Source: Maribellus comscasis
Lineage (GTDB): Bacteria > Bacteroidota > Bacteroidia > Bacteroidales > Prolixibacteraceae
NCBI RefSeq assembly: GCF_009762775.1
Contig: NZ_CP046401.1
Location: forward strand, 7,018,001 to 7,082,000
Reading direction: 5' to 3'
Length of the DNA: 64,000 nucleotides
Part shown: positions 45,769-54,741 of the stretch, one piece after another
Layout: every line of letters begins with the position of its first letter
Numbering within the stretch: the stretch's first letter is position 1
The notes under the pieces: generated by a model
The model's input: the letters and a program-made list of their open reading frames with translations, nothing else
Database searches by the model: none
What the model was told of the DNA's origin: nothing
Program-made: the position numbers and the translations under genes

Positions 45769-46890
45769 TTAGTTTTTAAGTTTCTCAATTTCAATTCGGT
45801 TTTTCTCCATTTCATAAGTAAAAGGCAACGAAATACTTAAAGCATCAATAGCCTGTTCGATGGTTTCTTTTTCAAATATTCCGGTATATCTTGCGCTTTT
45901 TAGTTCCTCATCTTTGATAATTATCTGCACGTTATACCAACGTTCCATTTTTACTGCTAACTCATCAAATCTTTCACCTCTAAAAACCAGTTTATTATCC
46001 TTCCAGGAAACAAAAGGTTCTACGTCCACCTCTCCGTTAATTTTCATGATTGGCTGCAATTTGGCCTTTTCCAACTCTTCTGATTCTTTCTCATCTTCCA
46101 AGTCGGTCTGGTTATTCGATTTTTTTTCCGGGTCTAAGATCTCAACCGCATTTTGGCTTTTAATTAACACAGCCTGTTCCTTTGGCTTCAGATATATGGG
46201 TTCCTTTATTAACTTTTCGCCTATTTTGCCGGTGATAGAAATTGAACCATTAACCAAAGTAGTTTCAACAACATCTTCATCATTGTATGATTTGACATTG
46301 AATTTAGTACCCAAAACCTGAATATTTATAGATGAAGTTTTTACATTCAGTTTCCGCTTTGGATTCTTCATAATATCAAAATATGCTTCGCCCTCCAAAA
46401 AAAGATTTACCTCTTTTCCTTTAAAATCCGCAGGATATTTTATTTGAGATCCTGAATTCACCCAAACTTTGCTTCCATCAGGAAGCAATACTTCAGATCT
46501 TGCTCCGTAAGGAACCGTAACACTTGAATATGATGCTTTTTCGGGAATAATTTTCCGGACAAAAAAACCTACTCCAAAGGTAATAATCACAAGAGCTGCT
46601 ATTTGCAATACCGTTTTCAGATTTTGGGTTAAAATTTTCCTTTCTTTAAAATGTTTTGATTCTTCTTCTATCGCCAGCAATGCAAATTTTTCCCACTCCG
46701 AATCGATGTTTGCATTTTTTATTTTGGTGTCGTATTGCGCGGTTTCCCAAATATCTTTTAAATGATAATAAAGCTTTTCATTTTCGTGGTCAGAATAAAC
46801 CCACTTAAAAAGCTTTACCTGTTCATGCTCCGAAATATCATTTTTTAGTCTCCTGACAATCAGACTTATGTACAAATCATCTATTTTCAT
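45769..46890 (-). CDS. FecR-family anti-sigma factor
   Basis: The 373-residue protein has a short cytoplasmic N-terminal region (about 1-90), one membrane helix (about 94-113) and a periplasmic FecR domain with VTVPYGARSEVLLPDGSKVWVNSGSQIKYP. It ends with a DUF4974-like domain of the type ARYTGIFEKETIEQALDAL. It should hold the ECF sigma factor until the SusC STN domain signals. The gene order sigma-fecR-susC-susD is the standard regulatory head of such loci. Confidence 0.95.
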   Translation of the reverse strand: MKIDDLYISLIVRRLKNDISEHEQVKLFKWVYSDHENEKLYYHLKDIWETAQYDTKIKNANIDSEWEKFALLAIEEESKHFKERKILTQNLKTVLQIAALVIITFGVGFFVRKIIPEKASYSSVTVPYGARSEVLLPDGSKVWVNSGSQIKYPADFKGKEVNLFLEGEAYFDIMKNPKRKLNVKTSSINIQVLGTKFNVKSYNDEDVVETTLVNGSISITGKIGEKLIKEPIYLKPKEQAVLIKSQNAVEILDPEKKSNNQTDLEDEKESEELEKAKLQPIMKINGEVDVEPFVSWKDNKLVFRGERFDELAVKMERWYNVQIIIKDEELKSARYTGIFEKETIEQAIDALSISLPFTYEMEKNRIEIEKLKN

Positions 46891-46953
46891 TCCGGTAGTT
46901 GTTTATATTATGACAATCGATTGCATAAAACTACGTCAAAATGAAGCGATTTT

Positions 46954-47523
46954 TTATTTTTTTGAAAAAAATCCCAGAAAAAGAGTTAAAACTTTGTTTT
47001 TGAATTTTTCGCGAAGAATAACCATCGCTCTGTAGATTTGGGTTTCAACTGTGCGAACAGGCAGCTGAAGTTTCTCTGCTATTTCTTTATTCTTCAACTC
47101 CTCAAAACGACTCATTTTAAAAGGAATACGATATTTATCAGGAAGTTCATCTACCGCTTTCTTTAAGTCTTGATGCCACTCTTTCTCCACCAATGTCTGA
47201 TGCGTATCGTAAAACTGAATTTCACGGGCAGAACGTTCAATTTCAGCCGCTTTAAACTCACGTTCAACACGTAAATGTTCCAGATAGTTTAAACAGTTAT
47301 TTCTTACAGAACGATATAAAAAAGCTTTTAGATTGTCTATTTTTTTTTCCTTTTGTTTCAATATGTTGAGGAAAGCATCTTGCACCAGATCTTTAGCGAC
47401 CTCTTCACTTTCCACAAATTTGAGCGCATAAAAAAAAAGGGGAGCATACATTTGCCGAAATATATGCTCCAACAGTACACTTTGACTCTCTTTTAAATTA
47501 TATTTTTCTCTGTCTTCGTCCAT
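46954..47523 (-). CDS. ECF RNA polymerase sigma factor
   Basis: The 189-residue protein has region 2 at about 20-90 (core-binding EEVAKDLVQDAFLNI, then FLYRSVRNNCLNYLEH) and region 4 at about 115-180 (ELPDKYRIPFKMSRFEELKNKEIAEKL, helix-turn-helix VRTVETQIYRAM). It is the Bacteroidota PUL-type sigma that activates the downstream susC promoter. It begins only 29 bp after the S9 peptidase gene on the same strand, so read-through from that gene could supply basal sigma. Confidence 0.95.
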   Translation of the reverse strand: MDEDREKYNLKESQSVLLEHIFRQMYAPLFFYALKFVESEEVAKDLVQDAFLNILKQKEKKIDNLKAFLYRSVRNNCLNYLEHLRVEREFKAAEIERSAREIQFYDTHQTLVEKEWHQDLKKAVDELPDKYRIPFKMSRFEELKNKEIAEKLQLPVRTVETQIYRAMVILREKFKNKVLTLFLGFFSKK

Positions 47524-47552
47524 AAATAATCCCTCCCAAAGAGGAACTTTTC

Positions 47553-49661
47553 TTACTCGTTCATCCCCAACTGATCAAAAATAAAGGCGTATTCCAAAGC
47601 GATATTTTCTATCCATTGAAAACGCCCCGACGCCCCTCCGTGGCCATAATCCATGTTCACATGAAAAATTAACAAATTATCGTCGGTTTTTAGATCGCGT
47701 AATTTAGCCACCCATTTTGTCGGCTCCCAATATTGAACCTGCGAATCGTGTAATCCGGTGGTTACCATCATCGCCGGATAATCTTTTTTTGCCACATTAT
47801 CATAGGGTGAATACGACATCATGTAATAATAATACTTTTCAATTTTGGGATTTCCCCATTCATCAAACTCACTGGTGGTAAGCGGGATACTTTCATCAAG
47901 CATGGTTGTTACTACGTCAACAAAAGGAACATCGGCAATTACACCTTTGTATAAATCAGGGCGAAGATTCACAACAGCTCCCATCAAAAGGCCTCCTGCA
48001 CTGCCGCCGTTGGCAAACAATTTATCGGGGTTTGTATAACCTTCGTCGATCAGAAATTGAGCACAATCATTAAAATCGGTGAATGTATTCATTTTGTTTA
48101 AAAGCTTCCCGTCTTCGTACCATGCACGCCCGTTAATTTGTCCGCCGCGAATATGAGCTATGGCGTACACAAATCCCCGGTCAAGCAAGGGTAAAATGGA
48201 AAGCCGGAAAGTTGGATCAATTGTATATCCATACGAACCGTAACCATAAATCAATGCCGGATTGGTTCCATCTTTTTCCAATCCTTTTTTATACACCAGC
48301 GATATCGGAATCTTTGTTCCGTCCATTGCCGTCGCATAAATACGCCGGGTCTCATAATCATCTTTGTTAAATCCACCCAAAACCTCGGTTTGTTTCAACA
48401 GCTTCCTTTCTTTATTTTTCATATTGAAATCGAAAACCGAATGGGGTGTCGTTAAAGAACTATAGCTAAACCTAAAAATATCGGTATCAAAATCATAGTT
48501 TATATCTGAACCTACAGTGTAAACTTCTTCATCAAAATCGATATAATACTCGTCACCATTCCAGGGCATGACCCGTAATTGTGTGATTCCTTCTTTTCGT
48601 TCAGAAACGACAAGATCGTCCTTAAAAATATCAAAATCGGAAAAATATACATCTTTACGATGCGGAATAACTTCTTCCCAGTTTTCCTTTTCTGTTTCGC
48701 TTACAGGTGTTCTTACCAATTTAAAATTTAAAGCATTCAAATTTGTACGGATGTAAAAATAGTCGCCAAAATGATCGACCGCGTATTCCAATCCCCTTGT
48801 TCGTGGCTGGATGATTTTGAATTCTCCCCGTGGATTGTTCGCATCCAGAAAACGATATTCCGAGGTAAGTGTACTCTCGCTCCCGATAATCAAATATTTA
48901 TTCGATTTTGTTTTATAAATAAAAGTTGAAAATGTTTCATCTTCTTCATAAAATACTTCCACATCATTTTCAACCGGTGTTCCCAGAATGTGTTTCATTA
49001 TTTTTTCGGAACGCAGTGTCACATCATCTTTTAAAACATAATACACTGTTTTATTGTCGTTTGCCCATACGGAACTCCCGGTTGTTAAAGGGATAGCATC
49101 ATCAAATATTTCGCCTGTTTCCAGAATTTTAAAATGAATGGTATATTTCCTTCGGCTCACGGTATCAACACCAAAAGCAACAATTTTATTATCGGGACTA
49201 ACCGAGGCTCCTCCCAACTGGTAAAAATCATAACCTTCGGCCATTTTGTTTACGTCCAACACCACTTCCTCGTCAGTATCTAATGAGCCCTTTTTGCGGC
49301 AATACAAATAGTATTCTTTTTCAGGAACCGTTCTTTGATAATAATAATAACCGTTTTTTTTATACGGCACCGATTCGTCCTCCTGTTTTATTTTCGATTT
49401 GATCTCTTCATACAGCTTTCCCTGTATGGGTTTGGTGTGTTCCATAACCGCATCAGTATAAGCATTTTCAGCTTCCAGGTACTCAATCACCTTTGGATCT
49501 TCCCGGTCATTCATCCAAAAGTAATTATCAGTTCGGCTTTCTCCGTGGTTGGTTAACTCTGTTGGGTTTTTATCGGCAACAGGTGGCATTATCTTTTCTT
49601 TTGTATTACAAGCCCACAAAAATAAGAATACCAGTGAAAGTGGAAAAATTAAAGTTTTCAT
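47553..49661 (-). CDS. S9A oligopeptidase (oligopeptidase B / prolyl oligopeptidase family), lipoprotein
   Basis: The 702-residue protein has a lipobox-like leader (FLFLWAC). An N-terminal seven-bladed propeller (about 70-410) is followed by an alpha/beta-hydrolase domain with GGSAGG (catalytic Ser), the DEWGNP segment seen in oligopeptidase B, TTGLHDSQV with the Asp region and YGHGGASGR with the catalytic His. It cleaves short peptides, probably in the periplasm. Its own upstream region is shared with the divergent symporter gene. Confidence 0.9.
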   Translation of the reverse strand: MKTLIFPLSLVFLFLWACNTKEKIMPPVADKNPTELTNHGESRTDNYFWMNDREDPKVIEYLEAENAYTDAVMEHTKPIQGKLYEEIKSKIKQEDESVPYKKNGYYYYQRTVPEKEYYLYCRKKGSLDTDEEVVLDVNKMAEGYDFYQLGGASVSPDNKIVAFGVDTVSRRKYTIHFKILETGEIFDDAIPLTTGSSVWANDNKTVYYVLKDDVTLRSEKIMKHILGTPVENDVEVFYEEDETFSTFIYKTKSNKYLIIGSESTLTSEYRFLDANNPRGEFKIIQPRTRGLEYAVDHFGDYFYIRTNLNALNFKLVRTPVSETEKENWEEVIPHRKDVYFSDFDIFKDDLVVSERKEGITQLRVMPWNGDEYYIDFDEEVYTVGSDINYDFDTDIFRFSYSSLTTPHSVFDFNMKNKERKLLKQTEVLGGFNKDDYETRRIYATAMDGTKIPISLVYKKGLEKDGTNPALIYGYGSYGYTIDPTFRLSILPLLDRGFVYAIAHIRGGQINGRAWYEDGKLLNKMNTFTDFNDCAQFLIDEGYTNPDKLFANGGSAGGLLMGAVVNLRPDLYKGVIADVPFVDVVTTMLDESIPLTTSEFDEWGNPKIEKYYYYMMSYSPYDNVAKKDYPAMMVTTGLHDSQVQYWEPTKWVAKLRDLKTDDNLLIFHVNMDYGHGGASGRFQWIENIALEYAFIFDQLGMNE

Positions 49662-49735
49662 AGCGCATTGTTTTAATTTGAAGGGCTAAAATACGATATT
49701 GGAACATAAATTCCGATATTTGTCCATCTGAAATT

Positions 49736-51067
49736 ATGCAGATACAAATTATTATAGCAGTTTACTTTCTGGCTTTAATTGTTATCGGGGTATTTTCTTT
49801 TTTTAAGATAAAAACCCCTGGCGATTATTATGTTGCAGGGAAAAAAGCCGGATTTATTCCGGTTAGTGGAAGTTTGCTTGCAACTCTTCTCGGAGGGTCA
49901 GCAATTTTGGGAACTATTGAGCTTGGGCAGCAAATCGGATGGGCTGCACTTTGGTTGCTGTTTTCAGCAGCTTCCGGTTTACTGTTTCTCGTTCCACTTT
50001 CAAAATATGTAAAACGATTTGGAAATTTTACTCTCCCTGAACTTCTGGGTAAATTTTATGGAAAAAGAGCTGAAATTATTGCTTCGGCTGTTATTCCTGT
50101 TGCCTGGCTTGGAATAGTGGCTGCACAAATTATAGCTGCTGCAAAAATTTTAAGCGGACTGCATATTGTGAGCTACTACCCGGCCGCCATCGTTTCCGGT
50201 GTAGTATTTATTGTGTATACCTTAATTGGTGGCCAGCACAGCATCATCAAAACTGATACAATTCAATCGGTTTTGATAATAGCCGGAATAATTCTCATTA
50301 CTTTTTATGCGGTTGAACACCCGACTTCCGGTGAGGTAGAGCATTTCTCCCCTACTTTACTTTTTAATAACAATTTTAAACCGTTTGATCTTTTAATACT
50401 TCTTCTTACCTATTCCGTAACATTTGTTGTTGGCCCCGATATTTATTCCAGGTTATTTTGTGCAAAAGATGAAAAAACGGCTTCAAAAAGTGTGCTTACG
50501 GTAGCGCTTATTCTTATTCCCTTGTCATTTGCACTCACTTACCTGGGAATTTATTCCAACACAGTTGAATCGGCCGGTATTATCGATTTTGCAGAACATC
50601 TTTTACCCGGTTGGATGTATGGATTATTTCTTGCTGCTTTATTATCTGCTGTTATGTCTTCAGCCGATACTACTTTGCTCACCTCTTCGATTATTTTGGG
50701 AGAACTTGCAAGCGGAGATCTAAGCGGGAAATCGTCCATAAAACTCACCCGATTTTTAGTTGTCATATTGGGAGTTACAAGCATCCTAATCGCGTTGTTT
50801 GTAAACTCAGTCATCCAGTCGTTACTTTTTGCGCTAACATTGTTTTCCGGGGCTTTTACTGTTCCAACTTTATTCGGGTTATTAAGAATTAAGGTGGATA
50901 ACAGGCAAATAATTCCCGCTATTGTTTCCGGCGGGACAATCGCATTAACCGGGAAGATCGTCAATACTTATTTTAATGATCTTACAGGGAACATAATAAT
51001 TATTTTTTCCTTTCTGATAAGTACAATCATCTTGTTTTCAACGACAACAAAAAAGCAGAGGAAGTAA
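49736..51067 (+). CDS. Sodium:solute symporter (SSS family)
   Basis: The 443-residue protein has about thirteen membrane helices. SSS signatures are GDYYVAGKKAGFIPVSGSLLAT, GGSAILGTIELGQQIGW and the late LLSAVMSSADTTLLTSS, which holds the Na2-site Ser/Thr. It imports an organic solute with Na+; the substrate is not evident. It is divergent from the oligopeptidase gene with 74 bp between them. A sodium gradient could be supplied by the mmd pump elsewhere in the window. Confidence 0.9.
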   Translation: MQIQIIIAVYFLALIVIGVFSFFKIKTPGDYYVAGKKAGFIPVSGSLLATLLGGSAILGTIELGQQIGWAALWLLFSAASGLLFLVPLSKYVKRFGNFTLPELLGKFYGKRAEIIASAVIPVAWLGIVAAQIIAAAKILSGLHIVSYYPAAIVSGVVFIVYTLIGGQHSIIKTDTIQSVLIIAGIILITFYAVEHPTSGEVEHFSPTLLFNNNFKPFDLLILLLTYSVTFVVGPDIYSRLFCAKDEKTASKSVLTVALILIPLSFALTYLGIYSNTVESAGIIDFAEHLLPGWMYGLFLAALLSAVMSSADTTLLTSSIILGELASGDLSGKSSIKLTRFLVVILGVTSILIALFVNSVIQSLLFALTLFSGAFTVPTLFGLLRIKVDNRQIIPAIVSGGTIALTGKIVNTYFNDLTGNIIIIFSFLISTIILFSTTTKKQRK

Positions 51068-51162
51068 ATCCTTTTCAAAATCAGAATGAACCTGTTGAAT
51101 CTTCTTTTTTTTTATATATTCAACCCATATTAACAAACTTAAAGGAACTAGCTGCCATAAAA

Positions 51163-51186
51163 AATTCTAAGTAATAAATTAGAATT
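51163..51186. promoter_or_regulatory. Inverted repeat just upstream of the kinase gene
   Basis: AATTCTAA and TTAGAATT are separated by 8 nt, ending 11 nt before the start codon at 51198. It could be an operator or an RNA hairpin masking the ribosome site. Confidence 0.4.
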
Positions 51187-51197
51187 AAACTTGATTT

Positions 51198-53141
51198 ATG
51201 GAAAATTCGGAAAAATACAAAAGACTGATAGAAAGCCTCGAAAACGAATACTTTTTCTACTCCCACAATTTAGAAGGTAAATATCTTTATATAAGCCCTT
51301 CTGTTGAAAAGGTTCTCGGTTATTCAGTTGAAGAAGCGTATGGTGGAATTGTTAAACACATGACCAACAGTGAACGTAATAAAAAAACTATCGAAACACT
51401 AAAAAAGAGTGCCGGTGGAGAAAAACAAAAAACCTTTGAATTTGAATTATTTACCAAAGACAAGCAAGTTAAAATTATTGAAATAACTGAATCACCTCTT
51501 TATAATAAAAACGGTGAAATTGAATCGATTGAAGGCGTTGCCCACGACGTTACCGAGCGCTCAAAGCAGGAAGAGACAATAAAAAAGCAAAATATTAATT
51601 TACAAAAACAGGAAGAAGAGTTAAGACAAAATCTGGACGAACTAACCAAGATAAATGAATACAATAAAAGCCTAAAAAAAGAGATTGAGAAAAGAGAACA
51701 ATTATTGTTAAACATTATCAACGAAATTCCTGAAAAAATATTTTTAAAAGACAGGAATGGACGATTTGTTATCGCAAATACGCTTGTCGCAAAAAATTAT
51801 GGACTAACGCCAACAGAACTAATTGGCAAAACAGATTTCGATTTTTATCCCCAAAAGGAAGCTGAAAAAAAGTATAAAAGAGAAAAGGAAATTATTAATA
51901 GTGGCAAGGGAATTTCATATGAAGAAGGCGATTTCAATAAGGAAGATGGCCTTATTGTAAATACAAGAATAAAGCCGTTTAAAATTGATTATCTTGATAC
52001 GGCAGGCGTTCTTGGTGTACAGGTTGACATAACGCAGATAAGAAAAAAAGAAACAGAGCTTAAAAAACTAAACAGGGAATTAAAAACGCACCAGGATGAG
52101 CTCAAAGAAAATATAAAAGAAATAACTGCAACAAAAGAAGAGCTGGAGAGAACCCTGGAAAATTTAAAGGAAACCCAGTCACAGCTTGTACAATCAGAAA
52201 AAATGGGGGCGCTGGGTAACCTAATTGCAGGCATTGCACACGAAATAAATACGCCAATTGGTGCTATCAACGCATCTGTAAGTAACATTTCAAATTCGCT
52301 GGACAATTCGATGCAGAACCTATACAAGCTGTTTACAAAACTCACAAAAAAGGAACTTCTTATTTTCCTGCGAATTACGGCATTGATAGAAAAAAGCAAA
52401 CCTGCACTCACATCCAAACTAAAAAGGCAATACAAAAAAGAAATTCAGAATAAACTGGATAAGGCAAATATTGAAAACCCGCACACTGTTACCGATATAC
52501 TCATATATTTAAATCTCTATGAAGAGGTTGATAAAATTATTCCACTGCTCGATGTTGAAGATCCGGAATTTATTCTGAAATCGATAAAAGATATTTATTC
52601 TGTCCGGAAGAACGCAGAAAACATTAAACTGGCTGTTGACAAAGCATCGAAAGTAGTTTTTGCACTGAAACGGTTTGTTCATAAAGATTATTCAGATAAA
52701 AAGGAAAAGGCCGATTTAATTGAAAATATTGAAACGGTTCTTACATTGCAGCATAACCAACTAAAACAGGGAATTGAAGTAATTAAGAAATTTGATGACA
52801 TTCCTTTAATAAACTGTTATCCTGATGAACTCGTGCAGGTTTGGATTAATTTTATCTCCAATGCTATACATGCGATGGAAAATCATGGAACTTTAACCAT
52901 TTCCGTAAAAAACCTTAAAACACATGTGCAAGTTAGTATCAGAGATACGGGGAAAGGTATTCCTGAAGAAATAAGAGAAAAAATATTTGAACCGTTTTTT
53001 ACCACAAAAAAATCGGGCGAAGGCACAGGAATTGGCCTTGACATAGTGCAAAGAATAGTTGAAAAACATAATGCTGAATTGAATCTGGAAAGTGAGGTTG
53101 GAAAAGGTGCTACTTTTATCGTAACACTTCCGGTTGATTAA
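51198..53141 (+). CDS. Cytoplasmic PAS-PAS sensor histidine kinase
   Basis: The 647-residue protein has no membrane segment. PAS domains lie at about 5-120 and 165-285, each ending in a PAC-type DVTE or DITQ segment and followed by coiled coil (about 285-335). The phosphoacceptor box is GNLIAGIAHEINTPIG (His348). About 130 helical residues (365-490) are inserted between this box and the ATPase domain, more than in a standard DHp. The ATPase domain has NAIHAM (N box), DTGKGIP (G1), FEPFFTTK (F) and GTGIGL (G2). It is followed 12 bp later by a response regulator. Confidence 0.92.
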   Translation: MENSEKYKRLIESLENEYFFYSHNLEGKYLYISPSVEKVLGYSVEEAYGGIVKHMTNSERNKKTIETLKKSAGGEKQKTFEFELFTKDKQVKIIEITESPLYNKNGEIESIEGVAHDVTERSKQEETIKKQNINLQKQEEELRQNLDELTKINEYNKSLKKEIEKREQLLLNIINEIPEKIFLKDRNGRFVIANTLVAKNYGLTPTELIGKTDFDFYPQKEAEKKYKREKEIINSGKGISYEEGDFNKEDGLIVNTRIKPFKIDYLDTAGVLGVQVDITQIRKKETELKKLNRELKTHQDELKENIKEITATKEELERTLENLKETQSQLVQSEKMGALGNLIAGIAHEINTPIGAINASVSNISNSLDNSMQNLYKLFTKLTKKELLIFLRITALIEKSKPALTSKLKRQYKKEIQNKLDKANIENPHTVTDILIYLNLYEEVDKIIPLLDVEDPEFILKSIKDIYSVRKNAENIKLAVDKASKVVFALKRFVHKDYSDKKEKADLIENIETVLTLQHNQLKQGIEVIKKFDDIPLINCYPDELVQVWINFISNAIHAMENHGTLTISVKNLKTHVQVSIRDTGKGIPEEIREKIFEPFFTTKKSGEGTGIGLDIVQRIVEKHNAELNLESEVGKGATFIVTLPVD

Positions 53142-53153
53142 ATAAAAAAGAAA

Positions 53154-53555
53154 ATGAACAAAGCAATAGTTTGTGTGGATGATGAGAATATTATTCTGGA
53201 CAGTTTGGGGGAGCAGATCGAGAATATTTTTGGCGATGAATTTATTTATGAATATGCTGAAAATGCAGAAGACGGAATGGATTTACTGGAAGAACTTACC
53301 GAAGAAGGAATCAAGGTGATGGTTATCGTATCCGATTGGTTGATGCCAGGCAAAAAAGGAGACGAATTTCTAATTGAGGTGCATAAAAAATTTCCGTCGA
53401 TTATTAAAGTAATGCTTACCGGACAAGCGGATAACAAAGCAATAGAAAATGCAAGACAAAATGCAGAGCTATATGCCTACATAACTAAACCCTGGACGCA
53501 GGAGCAATTGGAAAAAATTATTAGAAAAGGAATTTCTGAAATTAACGAAATATAA
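53154..53555 (+). CDS. Single-domain response regulator
   Basis: The 133-residue protein is a receiver domain only. The acidic pocket is CVDDEN, the phosphoacceptor VIVSDWLMPG (Asp61), the switch Thr in MLTGQA and the conserved Lys in ITKPW. With no output domain it must act by protein contact or as a phosphate relay. It lies between two kinases, 12 bp after the first and 4 bp before the second. It is about half identical by eye to the receiver of the next gene. Confidence 0.92.
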   Translation: MNKAIVCVDDENIILDSLGEQIENIFGDEFIYEYAENAEDGMDLLEELTEEGIKVMVIVSDWLMPGKKGDEFLIEVHKKFPSIIKVMLTGQADNKAIENARQNAELYAYITKPWTQEQLEKIIRKGISEINEI

Positions 53556-53559
53556 AAAT

Positions 53560-54741
53560 ATGGGGAAACAAGTTATTTTGTGTATTGATGATGAAGAAAT
53601 TATTCTTGATGCACTTGAAGAGCAACTAAATAACTTTTTTGGTACCGAATACGATATAGAAACCTCAGACAGTGGTGAAGATGCGCTTGAATTTTTCAGG
53701 GAACTTCAGGAAGAAAACATACACGTGCCGGTAGTAATTTCGGATTATATTATGCCAGGAATGAAAGGCGATGAATTATTAAAGGAAATCCATAAGCTTT
53801 CTCCCAGTTCGCTGAAAATTTTGTTGACAGGGCAGGCAAGTATTGAGGGAATTGGCAACGCAATAAATAACGCCCAGCTTTACCGTTTTATAGCAAAACC
53901 ATGGGATAAAGATGATCTGGTGTTAACAGTAAGAGAAGCCATTAAAAGCTTTTTCCAAGAGCTCCAAATCAGAAAACAAAATGAGGAATTAAAAAAACTA
54001 AATTCTTCACTGGAAGAAAAGGTAAAACTAAGAACACAGGAACTTAGCATCGCCAACGCTTCCAAGGACAAGTTCTTCTCAATTATTGCCCACGATTTGA
54101 AAACACCTTTTAATGCTTTATTGGGACTTACTGATGCACTGGTTCAAAACTGGGAAATTTTTGACGACGAAAACAAAATAGAATTTATAAGGGAATTAAA
54201 TTCAACGTCAAAAAATACATATGCACTGATTCAAAATCTTCTTGAGTGGTCGCGTGCGCAAACCGGGAGAATTGTTGTCAATCAAACAGAATTTAGTCCC
54301 CATAAAGTAATTTTTGAAAATATCAGCTTGCTGGCAAAACATTCGGACAGCAAACAAATAGAAGTGATTAATAATGTTCCGGCAGAAATTGTTTGCCATG
54401 GAGATAGAAATATGATTTCTACCGTTTTTAGAAATTTAGTATCCAATGCAATAAAATTTACCAACCAAAAAGGCAGAATTGAAATAAACGCCTCTGAAAA
54501 TGGAAAATTCTGGCAATTCAGCATCTCTGACTCTGGAATTGGAATAGACGCAGAAACTCTTTCAAAACTTTTTGACATTAAAGAAAAAACCCAACGTTTT
54601 GGTACTGCCAACGAAGAGGGAACCGGACTCGGGCTCTTTCTTTGCAAAGAATTTATCACAAAAAACGGGGGTGAGATTTTTGTGGAAAGTGCCCCCGGGA
54701 CAGGGAGCAATTTTTTTATTACTCTTCCTAGAACAAACTAA
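53560..54741 (+). CDS. Receiver-histidine kinase hybrid protein
   Basis: The 393-residue protein has an N-terminal receiver (CIDDEE, phosphoacceptor Asp62 in VVISDYIMPG, Lys in IAKPW), a coiled-coil linker at about 133-170, and HisKA with FFSIIAHDLKTPFN (His178). The ATPase domain follows with NAIKFT, DSGIGI and GTGLGLFLCKEF. It is soluble. The receiver-first layout suggests that phosphorylation of Asp62 by the upstream kinase gates its own kinase. The stop codon overlaps the stop of the convergent aminopeptidase gene (CTAA). Confidence 0.92.
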   Translation: MGKQVILCIDDEEIILDALEEQLNNFFGTEYDIETSDSGEDALEFFRELQEENIHVPVVISDYIMPGMKGDELLKEIHKLSPSSLKILLTGQASIEGIGNAINNAQLYRFIAKPWDKDDLVLTVREAIKSFFQELQIRKQNEELKKLNSSLEEKVKLRTQELSIANASKDKFFSIIAHDLKTPFNALLGLTDALVQNWEIFDDENKIEFIRELNSTSKNTYALIQNLLEWSRAQTGRIVVNQTEFSPHKVIFENISLLAKHSDSKQIEVINNVPAEIVCHGDRNMISTVFRNLVSNAIKFTNQKGRIEINASENGKFWQFSISDSGIGIDAETLSKLFDIKEKTQRFGTANEEGTGLGLFLCKEFITKNGGEIFVESAPGTGSNFFITLPRTN

